Shown one piece after another: positions 7,501-14,723 of a stretch of DNA of 36,527 bases. Under the pieces are notes generated by a model that did no database searches, had not been told where the DNA came from, and saw only the letters and a program-made list of their open reading frames with translations. The stretch lies in assembly GCA_017302855.1 (NCBI GenBank), contig JAFLBY010000011.1, positions 1-36,527 on the forward strand, given 5' to 3'. Position 1 is the first letter of the stretch; each line of letters opens with the position of its first letter. A program made the translations under genes and the position numbers. The stretch is from Candidatus Kapaibacterium sp. (GTDB lineage Bacteria > Bacteroidota > Ignavibacteria > Kapaibacteriales > UBA961).

Positions 7501-10153
7501 GAACAGATTTGCCATAACAAACAAAAACACCTTCATCTTTGGGTTCAGTAATGGCAACGGTCATGGAAGGATTTACTCTTACGGTTAATTTCCCTTCTAC
7601 GGTACAATTGCCCGGACCTGTGACTCTGGCAGTGAGAGTGCCTGTGCCTACTTGGTTCCATGTTACATTGACATCTTGCAGATCATCGGGACCATTTATG
7701 ATACCGCCTGTAATATCCCATTTGAATATATGTCCCGGACCATAATTTCGTGGTAAACGATATATTTCGCCACTCCCCAAACATTTCTCCGGTAAAACAG
7801 AATCCGGCACAATAGGTTTGGGAAAAACAAATACCGTGACGGTATCGAGAATAGGGCAATTAGCACCATTGCGCACCACAACGGTATAGCGTGTTTTTGT
7901 TGTCGGCGTTACGAATGTTTTAGAGGCGGTCGTATTGGTAACACCTGTGGGAGGTGTCCATAAATAGCCATTGCCGGCAATGGGATCTTTACCTATTTCC
8001 ACTGATTCGCCCAAACATATATTTTTTGTTGTGCCGGCATATACTGTGGGTGAATATGCTGAATCAATACAAATAAAAGAAATAAAATTATCAATTCCTC
8101 CATTAGGCGTATTATCATAAACACCCGGAGTAGTAATCATACTCGGATGGGAAAATCCATTAATCCAAAAACGCTCTCCTGCATCAGAAACTTCAATATT
8201 GCGAATATCATTTGTTGTATTATATGAGCCATATAATAATGAATTAAGCGAATTGTTAAATTTTGCAACAATACCCGTTTCTATATTGGATGCATGGGGT
8301 TTTACCACAAAAGCTGCAAATGTTGTCGGTCCGCCCGTCACACCGGAAATAAATACTTCTGTGGAAGTTTTGGCGATGGCAATATCAAAACATTTTGTAT
8401 CCGTTGCACTGATAAATGTACCGGATAAAGGAGCAAGAGAAGGAGAATATTTAATAATAAAGCCATTGCTTCCCGTACCCGTAAAATTAGGTGCAAAACC
8501 ACCGGAAGGAATTGGAAAATTAGAGCTATATGTTTCACCCGTAATAAAAATATTGTCATCTTTATCAAGAGCCATTCCATGAATAATATCATCACCGCTT
8601 CCTGCTACAAAGAATGAATTAATGACACTATTGCCATCCGATGATAATAATGCGACATAACAATCTCTGTTTGATGAATTGGAATATGACCCGCCACCCG
8701 AAAAAGCAATATTGCCATTACTGAGAACGGCAACATTGGTAATATGCACACCACCGGATTGATTGCCATCTTCTTGTGCTCCGCCGAGAAAACGTGCCCA
8801 AGGGCGATTGGCGCCATTAGCCGTCATTTTCATCACAAAAAAATCATTATTACCACCCAAATAGCCATTAATTGTTGTTGGAATTCGTTTTGCCGTAGGT
8901 GTAATACCGCTGATAATAAAATCGCCATCATTGGCACGTGCCAAACCAAAAGGATATGCCACACCATTTGGACCACCGATAAATGTGGAAAAAAGTAAAC
9001 CGCCGCCGGCACTGAATTTTGCAAAAAATCCATCACCCTCGCCCGGTGTAGTCACACCATCATTGGTATTATCATATAAACCCGTTGTTGTAGGAAAAGA
9101 AGCACTGCCACCCACGCCGACAAGATAAATTTCATTATTATGAATGAATAAGCGTGAACCATAATTTTGTTGAGTAGCAATAGTGTTTTGCCCCAGATAT
9201 GTTGACCACACTATATCTTTACCATCTTCTTGCATATAAGTCATATATGCTTCGCTTTTAGCAAGATTAAATGTATTATCATATCCGGCTTTTGTGGGGA
9301 AATTTGTGGATTGTGTGGTACCTGTTACGAGCGTAGCATTATTCAATATGACCATATCAAAAGGTAAATCATCAGCCCCGCCTCCAAGAAATGTTTGATA
9401 GACATACGGATCAATAATAAGCGGTGTATCGTGATGATATTCATCAAGATTAATACCGACACGTTGAGCGGAGAGCTTTTTGAAATGTCCATGAACAATA
9501 GTTTTTTTACCGTCAATATATTGAAAAGCCATTAAGCCATCATGCACTACTTTCCCCATGTGCGTACCCAGTTCCAAAGCAGATGATGGCGTGATATGCA
9601 CATAATCGGCACCATCGAATTTGAGAACTATAGATTGCGGCATGGCATGAGGAGCGGTATGAAAATCATAGCGCAAATTATTATTCTCAAAATAGAGGCG
9701 TATATCAATGCCTGACCATACATTACGTAAAAGTACTTCGCCGTGCAGCGCCACATGTTCCGCCCATTGTGTGGGGTCATTGCCATAATAATAGTTATGC
9801 CATGTTTGGGATTGATTGGAGCGAACAATGTCGGAGGGGGGCAATCCTTTATCCCATGTCATTTGTATCACATGATGTTCAGTCTGTGTTTTCTTATGAT
9901 GTAACAATTCATGGGGTGAGTTCTTACTTTTCGAGACGGCATTGCCCATAGGGCGATAATAATCGAAGGTAATTCCTGTTTGCGTTACCCATGCGGCATA
10001 GCCGTCACATCGCGCCATAAAAAGGACTTGTGTATCCCATTGACCTTTATTTTCTATAAACAGCGGCGATTTACCCGCTTGCATATCCATCGAGAAAAAA
10101 AGTAAAAGACTCAAGACAAAGCCCAATCTTCCCAATAGTGAAGCAATTGACAT
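4502..10153 (-). CDS. Giant T9SS-secreted protein: DUF7948/SBBP, Ig/PKD-like, choice-of-anchor D, cohesin-like
   Basis: An 1883-residue exported protein. In order: signal peptide (about 1-26); a DUF7948-like region opening with IENKGQWD and a long beta-sandwich (about 28-255); SBBP-type propeller repeats with FLGG/FIGG and DGDFIISG-like motifs (about 250-700); several Ig/PKD-like domains with paired Cys and TKYTVTV-like endings (about 705-1115); repeated choice-of-anchor D (ASPM/SPD-2/Hydin-like) domains with FGAIGI and IRFAP signatures (about 1120-1640); a cohesin-like domain starting YPGDIVSIPIQL (about 1640-1790); and a C-terminal T9SS type A sorting domain with SIMPNPPHEG (about 1800-1883). 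It is predicted to be surface-attached or released by T9SS. A strong Shine-Dalgarno (AAAAGGAG, minus strand, 10159-10166) sits five bases before the start, unusual here. Ligand and role are unknown; adhesin or scaffold is the natural guess. Confidence 0.9.
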   Translation of the reverse strand: MSIASLLGRLGFVLSLLLFFSMDMQAGKSPLFIENKGQWDTQVLFMARCDGYAAWVTQTGITFDYYRPMGNAVSKSKNSPHELLHHKKTQTEHHVIQMTWDKGLPPSDIVRSNQSQTWHNYYYGNDPTQWAEHVALHGEVLLRNVWSGIDIRLYFENNNLRYDFHTAPHAMPQSIVLKFDGADYVHITPSSALELGTHMGKVVHDGLMAFQYIDGKKTIVHGHFKKLSAQRVGINLDEYHHDTPLIIDPYVYQTFLGGGADDLPFDMVILNNATLVTGTTQSTNFPTKAGYDNTFNLAKSEAYMTYMQEDGKDIVWSTYLGQNTIATQQNYGSRLFIHNNEIYLVGVGGSASFPTTTGLYDNTNDGVTTPGEGDGFFAKFSAGGGLLFSTFIGGPNGVAYPFGLARANDGDFIISGITPTAKRIPTTINGYLGGNNDFFVMKMTANGANRPWARFLGGAQEDGNQSGGVHITNVAVLSNGNIAFSGGGSYSNSSNRDCYVALLSSDGNSVINSFFVAGSGDDIIHGMALDKDDNIFITGETYSSNFPIPSGGFAPNFTGTGSNGFIIKYSPSLAPLSGTFISATDTKCFDIAIAKTSTEVFISGVTGGPTTFAAFVVKPHASNIETGIVAKFNNSLNSLLYGSYNTTNDIRNIEVSDAGERFWINGFSHPSMITTPGVYDNTPNGGIDNFISFICIDSAYSPTVYAGTTKNICLGESVEIGKDPIAGNGYLWTPPTGVTNTTASKTFVTPTTKTRYTVVVRNGANCPILDTVTVFVFPKPIVPDSVLPEKCLGSGEIYRLPRNYGPGHIFKWDITGGIINGPDDLQDVNVTWNQVGTGTLTARVTGPGNCTVEGKLTVRVNPSMTVAITEPKDEGVFVCYGKSVQLQSVGSGGTGSASTFTYRWEPATGLNSATIAAPVATPTTTTKYKVTITDTKGCSATDSVFINVGNEMKVSLGNDLIQCFGVEARLVANVLGGDPPYIFEWRENGTTLIQSATTNELKVTPSSNMLYTVMVSDVNNCVIRDTIIISVNPEIKVNVGDDMGICIGEKKTLNPQVAGIGPFSYQWQPTTGLSDATILTPEFTASVSGQTKYTLTVTGKDNCTGKDEIIITVGGAASLTAPTDYTFPSLSGCENEKIEDIEIQNTGTDPIVMSPPTIIGNDFTYLGSDIPLNSIPAGARVKLKIRYAPQNQGNSQATLRLVYNPCNQTKDIILKGNKSGITAPQIPDSVNVGDIVCETMMGSATFTITTTGTDDFTINTVNSANGASSPDLITGVTLFSGSTQTFRAQLTAQNTTPNGYFFGYIDITLTPCSIQKRIKITGRRITPPTMTASNPILNFGIVNIGSPTSLMTILTNTGTTPIPLNTNSLANVAGQFSILSTNPVLPAPPQTIDIQPGGRLEVTIGFSATVIGEESDKLEVTSPPPCALYVGVELIGEVIDVNAPSIEALDFAFPISLKIGEIDNGTVTVINNGKGPVTISSAAAVFESNDDAVFSVLPFTPQVLANTNDQMTIPIRFAPQTGTPDGVKLGILKVTGQDQSGADISDECTIKGIVTSTFIPTLALENHNFGAIGINTSKDKDIEVTTNSPTDEIIQSVIPTNGDMGDFAVIGFVPKAVNKNQALPITVRFVPQSIGAKQITLTATSASGLQTTSTITGTGASSSAVLVVGNNRGYPGDIVSIPIQLTSANQLAISGAKQFNAQLVMNATVLEPTNPAMRGTISGFDRTINLTLPVQPITSNILGTIECRVMLGTDDTITLQLQNLDAGGAPVGLSAQAGKFTVLGICEAGGKRLFNPYGMPTVSIMPNPPHEGMNIDIHTVETGHHTLRIISSLGETVAVISDGILEHGDYTFSYPTDKLSNGTYRVIVQTPTMQMSTQCVIMK

Positions 10154-10293
10154 AGACGCTCCTTTTGTGGTGTCGTAAAAGTATCACAGTATCTGCATGT
10201 GATATGCAAAATAACAGTATTCGGCTGATTAGAAAGCAAAGAGAGAATTTTTGCATGGTTCTGCTTGTCTTCGCACCGCGTTGATTGCTCTTT

Positions 10294-10655
10294 TCACAGT
10301 GTGGGATTTTTCTTCGGTTGTTTCTTTGGCTTTACTGTCGGCTTCCGGAAACGAAGCACACTCAAGAGAAAAGGGTTGGCTTCCGTATTGAGATTGTATT
10401 GTTCCATACACTTCCTGATGAGAGCATAGCTTTTGATGGTTGTACTTGGGTGATAATGCCATAGTCACGATATGTTCCCCCGTCGTTTTCAGGATTGGTG
10501 CATAAACAGAAAAGTTCGTCAGAACGATGGACATTGCTGCGGATATTGTATCGGAGCTGATAAGCCATCAGCAAGATCAAAACGCATCTTACTATGAGAA
10601 AAGAGTAGAAAATCGCTGAGGTGCTGTGTTTACTCCGGCATAGAGACATTTCCAT
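10294..10655 (-). pseudogene. Possible frameshifted small membrane protein
   Basis: Two overlapping minus-strand frames together read like one short protein. The first starts at 10655, with a hydrophobic segment (AIFYSFLIVRCVLILLMAY) followed by ENDGGTYRDYGIIT. After about base 10460 the neighbouring frame becomes more protein-like (SYALIRKCMEQYNLNTEANP, then a lysine/proline-rich tail) and stops at 10294-10296. A single-base shift between them would give a protein of about 115 residues with one membrane anchor. A third frame (10229-10534) is also open, so the choice is uncertain. It may be a decayed gene, an assembly error or chance. Confidence 0.3.
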
Positions 10656-10715
10656 TCCTCATATTTGGATGGATAAGCAAAGTTTTGTAGTTTTGAGGAA
10701 ACGAGTGACGTTTTG
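10627..10715 (+). repeat. 89-bp direct repeat, copy 1 (contains promoter)
   Basis: This segment aligns without gaps to 13135-13223, starting with an identical 20 bases (TGTTTACTCCGGCATAGAGA) and remaining about 80% identical to GACGTTTTG/GACGTCTTG at the end. Both copies contain the TTTG-N20-TAGTTTTG promoter. Together they bracket the PIN, HEPN-like and four-helix membrane genes. Confidence 0.8.
10664..10695 (+). promoter_or_regulatory. Bacteroidota-type promoter at the head of the cassette array
   Basis: TTTG at 10664-10667 and TAGTTTTG at 10688-10695 with a 20-base spacer. It is placed to transcribe the PIN and HEPN-like genes and possibly read through into following cassettes, most of which have no obvious promoter of their own. 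Confidence 0.75.
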
Positions 10716-10743
10716 TGGCAATATGGGAGATGGCACCAATAGT

Positions 10744-11610
10744 ATGAAGACATTCGTAGAACATTTAACCACTCAACTTGACAGTATTAAACTAACAATG
10801 TTTGAGCTATTGGACAACTCTAGAATAAATTTCCGAAGAGACGACCATTACTCAAACATAGCTGTAATTGCACCAACACGATACTGGGACAATCCAACAG
10901 AAACAGAGCAAACTTTACAAATAAAACTAAAGAAAAACTACGATCAATGGATAGAAACCTTCAAACTGTTCACTAAAAATTCGCCTGAATCTTCAAAGCG
11001 AAAAATTAATGAAACGGATGAGTTTATAATTAATTGGATTGAGAAAAAAAGCGATTGGGAAATACCCAACACTATTGCAGAAGCAAAAGTAAAATTCGAG
11101 AATAGTATAAAATTTTTCTACGACACCTTAAACCTGTATTCAAGTAATGGTGATAAAGAAATAATTATTCTTCCTGACACAAACGCACTAATTCAGGAGC
11201 CTGACCCAAAAACATATAAAACATTATCAGGTTCTGACAAATTAACAATTGTCTTTCTGCCAACTGTTTTGAGTGAACTTGATGAACTTAAACTCAAATC
11301 ATCCAACCCTGACTTTCAAAAAAAAGTAAAATCTGTAATCACCAGACTAAAAGGTTACAGACAACAAGGCAATCTCATTGACGGAGTTACTGTTGAAAAA
11401 ACGATTAAACTTAAAATGGTGGCTTCAGAACCAAATTTTGACAGAACTCTTTCGTGGCTTGACCGAGACAATAACGATGATAGAATAATTGCGAGTGCAT
11501 TAGAAATTCAAAGAGACAATCCTTCTTCAGCCGTATGTTTGGTGACAAGCGACATCAACTTGCAGAACAAGACCGAAATGGCAAGATTATCATATATCGA
11601 TATTGACTAA
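10744..11610 (+). CDS. PIN-domain ribonuclease
   Basis: A 288-residue protein with an unrecognised helical N-terminal region (about 1-135) and a C-terminal PIN domain of the PIN_4 type. All four expected acidic positions are visible: D145 in IILPDTNAL, E178/E181 in SELDELK, D245/D246 in NDDRIIASAL, and D270 in VTSDINLQNK. PIN domains are Mg-dependent RNases found in toxin-antitoxin, RNA-decay and defence proteins. The start is chosen at ATG 10744; an in-frame ATG at 10723 is possible, and anything upstream of about 10700 would precede the promoter's start site. The next gene begins within or just after its end (11603/11633), indicating translational coupling with a HEPN-like protein. Its AT-rich, Asp/Thr/Lys-heavy composition differs from the neighbouring core genes. 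Confidence 0.85.
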   Translation: MKTFVEHLTTQLDSIKLTMFELLDNSRINFRRDDHYSNIAVIAPTRYWDNPTETEQTLQIKLKKNYDQWIETFKLFTKNSPESSKRKINETDEFIINWIEKKSDWEIPNTIAEAKVKFENSIKFFYDTLNLYSSNGDKEIIILPDTNALIQEPDPKTYKTLSGSDKLTIVFLPTVLSELDELKLKSSNPDFQKKVKSVITRLKGYRQQGNLIDGVTVEKTIKLKMVASEPNFDRTLSWLDRDNNDDRIIASALEIQRDNPSSAVCLVTSDINLQNKTEMARLSYIDID

Positions 11611-11632
11611 TTCGCTACAACATAAGAAAGCA

Positions 11633-12277
11633 ATGCAATTAGCACTAACCACATTTATAGCAGGACGAAAAACTGTTGCTGATTGGAATGAAGTAAAAGT
11701 GTCTTTGACTGACTTCAATAACATAAGCCTCTGGACAGCCGTATATAATGATTTTTACTTTACAAGACTTACCGACCGTTACTTAAACCCTATTAAATCA
11801 ATACAAGAAGATGGTGGATATACAGGTGAAGGCTTCTCAATCATGACAATTATTTGCTCACTCATTGAATTTTTAGAAACAACCTATCAAGGTAGAAATT
11901 ATAGATATAGACGTAATGGAGACCCACCGCTTGGACAATACGAATATGGAACGAGTGGACAAATCTTCATTGACTTTCTGACCAATCGAAACCCATTTAA
12001 CACACAGTTTGACAGACAAAATGCTGATGACTTTTATAAAAACATACGCTGTGGGTTATTGCACGAAGCAAGGACAAATGGAAATTGGACAATATGGGGT
12101 AATTCAGGTAATGGAACTCTAATTAAAAAAACAGCAAATGAAACAATCATATATCGAGATGACTTTTATAAAGCATTATTAGATTTCATAAACACGCACT
12201 ATAAGGCAGACTTACTATCATCAGCCGACAGAAAAGAAGCATTCATTAGAAAATTTGACAAGCTATGCGAAGAATAA
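11633..12277 (+). CDS. HEPN-like protein (putative RNase partner of the PIN protein)
   Basis: A 214-residue protein from the ATG at 11633; a TTG at 11603 in the same frame would overlap the PIN gene by eight bases and add ten residues. The alpha-rich body contains IRCGLLHEAR, an R-x4-H motif (R139, H144 from the ATG), which is the catalytic signature of HEPN-domain RNases. A GNW/GN-rich segment and a C-terminal DLLSSADRKEAFIRKFD helix follow. I do not recognise a named family; HEPN assignment rests on this motif and its helical context. Immediate coupling to a PIN gene suggests one functional unit, either two RNases or an RNase with a controlling partner. The attC-like palindrome starts nine bases after the stop. 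Confidence 0.6.
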   Translation: MQLALTTFIAGRKTVADWNEVKVSLTDFNNISLWTAVYNDFYFTRLTDRYLNPIKSIQEDGGYTGEGFSIMTIICSLIEFLETTYQGRNYRYRRNGDPPLGQYEYGTSGQIFIDFLTNRNPFNTQFDRQNADDFYKNIRCGLLHEARTNGNWTIWGNSGNGTLIKKTANETIIYRDDFYKALLDFINTHYKADLLSSADRKEAFIRKFDKLCEE

Positions 12278-12285
12278 CTACGGGT

Positions 12286-12398
12286 GCTAACAGCCATTTT
12301 GCAAAAGCGGGTTCAGTGGTTAATTGAACATTCGGCTCCGAATAAACATTTGTGCTGAAAAAACCGCATTTGTAAAGCTACAAAATGATGGCGGCAAC
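12286..12398 (+). repeat. attC-like palindrome 1
   Basis: It begins with GCTAACA, resembling the R-type core of attC sites. The left arm CATTTTGCAAAAGCGG pairs imperfectly with the right arm CCGCATTTGTAAAGCTACAAAATG. A central hairpin, ATTCGG (12330-12335) with CCGAAT (12338-12343), forms the tip. Unpaired extra bases on one arm are typical of attC. The rest of 12399-12505 is AT-rich with no feature seen. Confidence 0.6.
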
Positions 12399-12505
12399 TC
12401 TACACCTATGTTAAAAAAATGTTGATAATTAACAATTTATAGAACTATTATAATACTAAAGCAACAAAATTAAATTCAACAAATAATCCTCATCATTTCT
12501 AAATA

Positions 12506-12976
12506 ATGAAAACACTTCTTCCAAACTTTAAAACAACCTTTTTAATTGTTGGTTATACGTTCACGTTATTACCATTTAGTCTTTTTACCAAGGGCTTGAT
12601 GAAAAGTATGGCTGAATTCAAAGTGCCTGAATATATTCTGAATTCATCCCATTATTTTGACGCAATACTTTGGGTTTATGTTCATATGACAGTAATAGGG
12701 TTACTCATACTAACTATAGGATATTCTGTCAATGATATAAATAAACAGAAATGGATAGCAACACTACTTTTTTTAGTGACAGCATTTTATGCTTATTTGG
12801 ATTTTCGTAGTGCTGACTGGATTTATGGGAATGCCTTATATAAAGGCGAATCTTCAATAATTCCTGCAATTATCGGCTTGTTAGTTAACTTGCTTTTTTT
12901 TCAGTTAGTGATACGTCTCTTTACAAGTAATAAACTTACAATGAGGAATAATGACAACAAGTTGAGCAGCCGCTAA
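12506..12976 (+). CDS. Uncharacterised four-helix membrane protein
   Basis: A 156-residue integral membrane protein. Four hydrophobic helices are readable at about residues 10-30, 50-75, 83-100 and 118-140. A conserved-looking stretch DFRSADWIYGNALYKG lies between helices 3 and 4, and the polar tail ends in KLSSR. I recognise no family or function. Its TAA stop lies inside the GCTAACA core of the following attC-like palindrome, as often seen in integron cassettes. No promoter was found directly upstream; it may be read from the promoter before the PIN gene. Confidence 0.6.
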   Translation: MKTLLPNFKTTFLIVGYTFTLLPFSLFTKGLMKSMAEFKVPEYILNSSHYFDAILWVYVHMTVIGLLILTIGYSVNDINKQKWIATLLFLVTAFYAYLDFRSADWIYGNALYKGESSIIPAIIGLLVNLLFFQLVIRLFTSNKLTMRNNDNKLSSR

Positions 12977-13088
12977 CAGCACCTACCGAAAAGGCGGGGT
13001 TTTGTGGTTACATCAAGCTTTGTGCATCTACTCAAGTTCAGTGCAGGTTTTCAGTTGAAAAACAGCGAAGCTCAATCGCCATTCGGCG
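12972..13088 (+). repeat. attC-like palindrome 2
   Basis: It starts with GCTAACA at 12972, overlapping the stop codon of the preceding gene. The left arm CCGAAAAGGCGGGGTTTT pairs with a right arm whose reverse complement reads CCGAATGGCG...TGTTTTT. It is followed at 13089-13104 by a perfect GCACCTC-GG-GAGGTGC hairpin and then by the second copy of the 89-bp repeat. Confidence 0.55.
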
Positions 13089-13134
13089 GCACCTCGGGAG
13101 GTGCAATCCCCAGCAATGAATCTCTAACACGCTA

Positions 13135-13223
13135 TGTTTACTCCGGCATAGAGAACTTTCTCTTATTCAGGTTTGGATGGGTAGTCAAAGTTTTGTAGTT
13201 TTGAGGAAATGAATGACGTCTTG
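13135..13223 (+). repeat. 89-bp direct repeat, copy 2 (contains promoter)
   Basis: Partner of 10627-10715, same length and orientation, about 80% identical, with the first 20 bases identical. Confidence 0.8.
13172..13203 (+). promoter_or_regulatory. Bacteroidota-type promoter inside the array
   Basis: TTTG at 13172-13175 and TAGTTTTG at 13196-13203 with a 20-base spacer. It faces the gene starting at 13347. Confidence 0.75.
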
Positions 13224-13250
13224 CGTCAATTTCATATTCGTACATCTATA

Positions 13251-13307
13251 GATTTGCAAAAGTAACTCATTGATAAACTGCGTTTGCATTCAGTAACTAC
13301 GCAAATC
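13251..13307 (+). repeat. Second-family palindrome, copy 1
   Basis: GATTTGC (13251-13257) and GCAAATC (13301-13307) close a long imperfect stem. The left arm continues AAAAGTAACTCATTGATAAAC and the right arm, read in reverse complement, GTAGTTACTGAATGCAAACG. The sequence recurs with changes at 15620-15678, again shortly before a cassette gene. Confidence 0.6.
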
Positions 13308-13346
13308 CGCTGATTGTTATGTGGCAATGATAAGACGACATTAATA

Positions 13347-13796
13347 ATGATAACAGATTTAACTTTTAAGACTAATTCTATTTTTGACTCTGTAGCATAT
13401 GACAAGGATGCCAACGCTTGGTATTTTAGTTTTGCGGACAACATTTACGCATCATCTTCCGGTTTCTGGCGACTACTTAAAGCAAATAGAATTGTTTTTG
13501 TTTCGCTTGACAATGGACGTCAATTCGGACTTCCTCAACCGCTTGACATCGTGGAAAATATTATGAAACAACTGACCGGGAAAAAGTTGACCGAGATAAA
13601 AGTGGATAAAGACACAGGTGACCTGACATTAACGATTTCGGACAACATCCAAATTCAAATTTTTGTAGCTTCATTGGGTTACGAATCTTATGACTTTTCA
13701 TTTGAAGACAAAAGATTCATTGGCTTGGGGTCGGGCGACATTGGAATTATTGAAGCGACAGATAATCCGGAATTATTTATAAAAAGACAGCTGTGA
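13347..13796 (+). CDS. Uncharacterised cytosolic beta-rich protein
   Basis: A 149-residue protein without signal or membrane segments. Alternating hydrophobic stretches (RIVFVSLDNG, LTEIKVDKDTG, DLTLTISDNI, IQIFVASLGYESYDF) suggest a beta-sheet fold like that of small immunity-type proteins (the pattern ISDNIQ...S.GYESYDF recalls DUF6188-like families), but I cannot name it. I chose the ATG at 13347, since the upstream frame extension enters the repeat zone. Promoter at 13172-13203. Confidence 0.55.
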   Translation: MITDLTFKTNSIFDSVAYDKDANAWYFSFADNIYASSSGFWRLLKANRIVFVSLDNGRQFGLPQPLDIVENIMKQLTGKKLTEIKVDKDTGDLTLTISDNIQIQIFVASLGYESYDFSFEDKRFIGLGSGDIGIIEATDNPELFIKRQL

Positions 13797-13814
13797 CAAA
13801 TGAGAAACACAGCA

Positions 13815-13947
13815 GCTAACAACACATTGGCAATAGTCGGGGTTTCGTGTTTCAAAGACAGTTTTGTGGTTACAGAAAGTTCAGTTCTTCGAATAAACGT
13901 TTGAGCTGAAAAACCCGCCCATCGCAAATCTAAAGAACGTTTTAGCC
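13815..13947 (+). repeat. attC-like palindrome 3
   Basis: This is the clearest copy. It opens GCTAACA (13815-13821) and closes GTTTTAGCC (13939-13947), which are inverted relatives as expected for R'' and R' boxes. Inner arms are GCAATAGTCGGGGTTT and AAACCCGCCCATCGC. The next gene starts one base after its end. Confidence 0.65.
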
Positions 13948-13948
13948 T

Positions 13949-14539
13949 ATGAAAAAAAGACTATACTACATATTGACAATGTTGACAATCATTTTGACTT
14001 CTTTCACGGTGGACAAACAGACTGAAAAGACAGAATTTGAAATGAAAGTTGAGACTTTGATAAATAGACTCAAGACAGATTTTGACGAGAGTTCTGAAAG
14101 ATATTTAAACTCAATATACAATGACTTGAACTTGGAGACAAAGATCAAATCGACTTGGAGCAGAACATTGACATTGAAAAGCAAAAGGACTTTTAAAAAT
14201 CATTACGACCAGAAAGTAAAACAAAGACTTTATTTCGGCTTTCACGACTATGAGACAGAAGAAAAATGTAATAAAGCATTTGACACTTTGATGAAATGTT
14301 TAGGAACTGACTGCCAGCCAATAAATTGGGGAGACGAAAAAACAGGACTAAAGACAACCCCATTTATTTACTTAAAGAGTGAGAGACAGATTGTTTTCTG
14401 CATAATAAGTTGTGAACACAAAAATGACTTTTGGGAAGACATTAAACAACTTATAGAAGGAGATTTTAAAACAGGAAAATACAAAATAATAACAGCAGAC
14501 TGCGGTGGACCATTGACATTTAAGACAAATGAAAACTGA
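13949..14539 (+). CDS. Uncharacterised secreted or lipid-free periplasmic protein
   Basis: A 196-residue protein with an N-terminal signal-type segment: MKKR, then a hydrophobic core of about 16 residues (YYILTMLTIILTSFTV). The mature part is polar and helical. Four cysteines are in the second half (two in DTLMKCLGTDCQ, then CIISC), and the C-terminal ADCGG adds another. No family recognised. Its ATG lies immediately after attC-like palindrome 3, leaving almost no leader, so translation signals would have to lie inside the palindrome. Codon use (many GAC, ACA, AAA) matches the other cassette genes. Confidence 0.55.
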   Translation: MKKRLYYILTMLTIILTSFTVDKQTEKTEFEMKVETLINRLKTDFDESSERYLNSIYNDLNLETKIKSTWSRTLTLKSKRTFKNHYDQKVKQRLYFGFHDYETEEKCNKAFDTLMKCLGTDCQPINWGDEKTGLKTTPFIYLKSERQIVFCIISCEHKNDFWEDIKQLIEGDFKTGKYKIITADCGGPLTFKTNEN

Positions 14540-14568
14540 AAACCAAACAGACGAAATTAGAAGCACTG

Positions 14569-14700
14569 GCTATACTGCACCTATAAGAAATTGGCGGTTC
14601 AGTGGTTAAATCAAGCTTTATGCTGACAGACAGTTTAGTGCCTCGAATTGAAAATCAGCGAACCTCAATTGCCAACTTCGGGTAGCTTCAAAACGTTACC
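14569..14700 (+). repeat. attC-like palindrome 4 (degenerate)
   Basis: GCTATACTGCACCTATAAG corresponds to GCTAACAGCACCTACCGAA of palindrome 2. AAATTGGCGG pairs with CAATTGCC on the right, and the element ends near AACGTTACC. The outer box is weaker than in the other copies. Confidence 0.5.
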
Positions 14701-14723
14701 TACAAGCCTAAAAGACAAACACA

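Larger units (their letters stand above)
10154..10743. other. Intergenic stretch before the cassette array
   Basis: This stretch separates the minus-strand exoprotein gene from the plus-strand array. It contains a possible frameshifted small minus-strand gene (10294-10655), one copy of an 89-bp direct repeat (10627-10715) and an accessory-type promoter (10664-10695). No integrase or attI-like gene context can be recognised. Confidence 0.5.
12977..13346. other. Long intercassette stretch with stacked repeats
   Basis: No gene is supported here. In order it holds attC-like palindrome 2, a 16-base hairpin (13089-13104), the 89-bp repeat copy 2 with its promoter, and a 57-bp palindrome of a second family (13251-13307). 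This is the most repeat-dense interval of the array. Confidence 0.7.

Noticed and set aside
10621-10743. In-frame extension of the PIN gene upstream to a codon at 10621
   Set aside because: The extension translates through the promoter and repeat, so it would lie largely before the transcription start; the ATG at 10744 (or 10723) is preferred.
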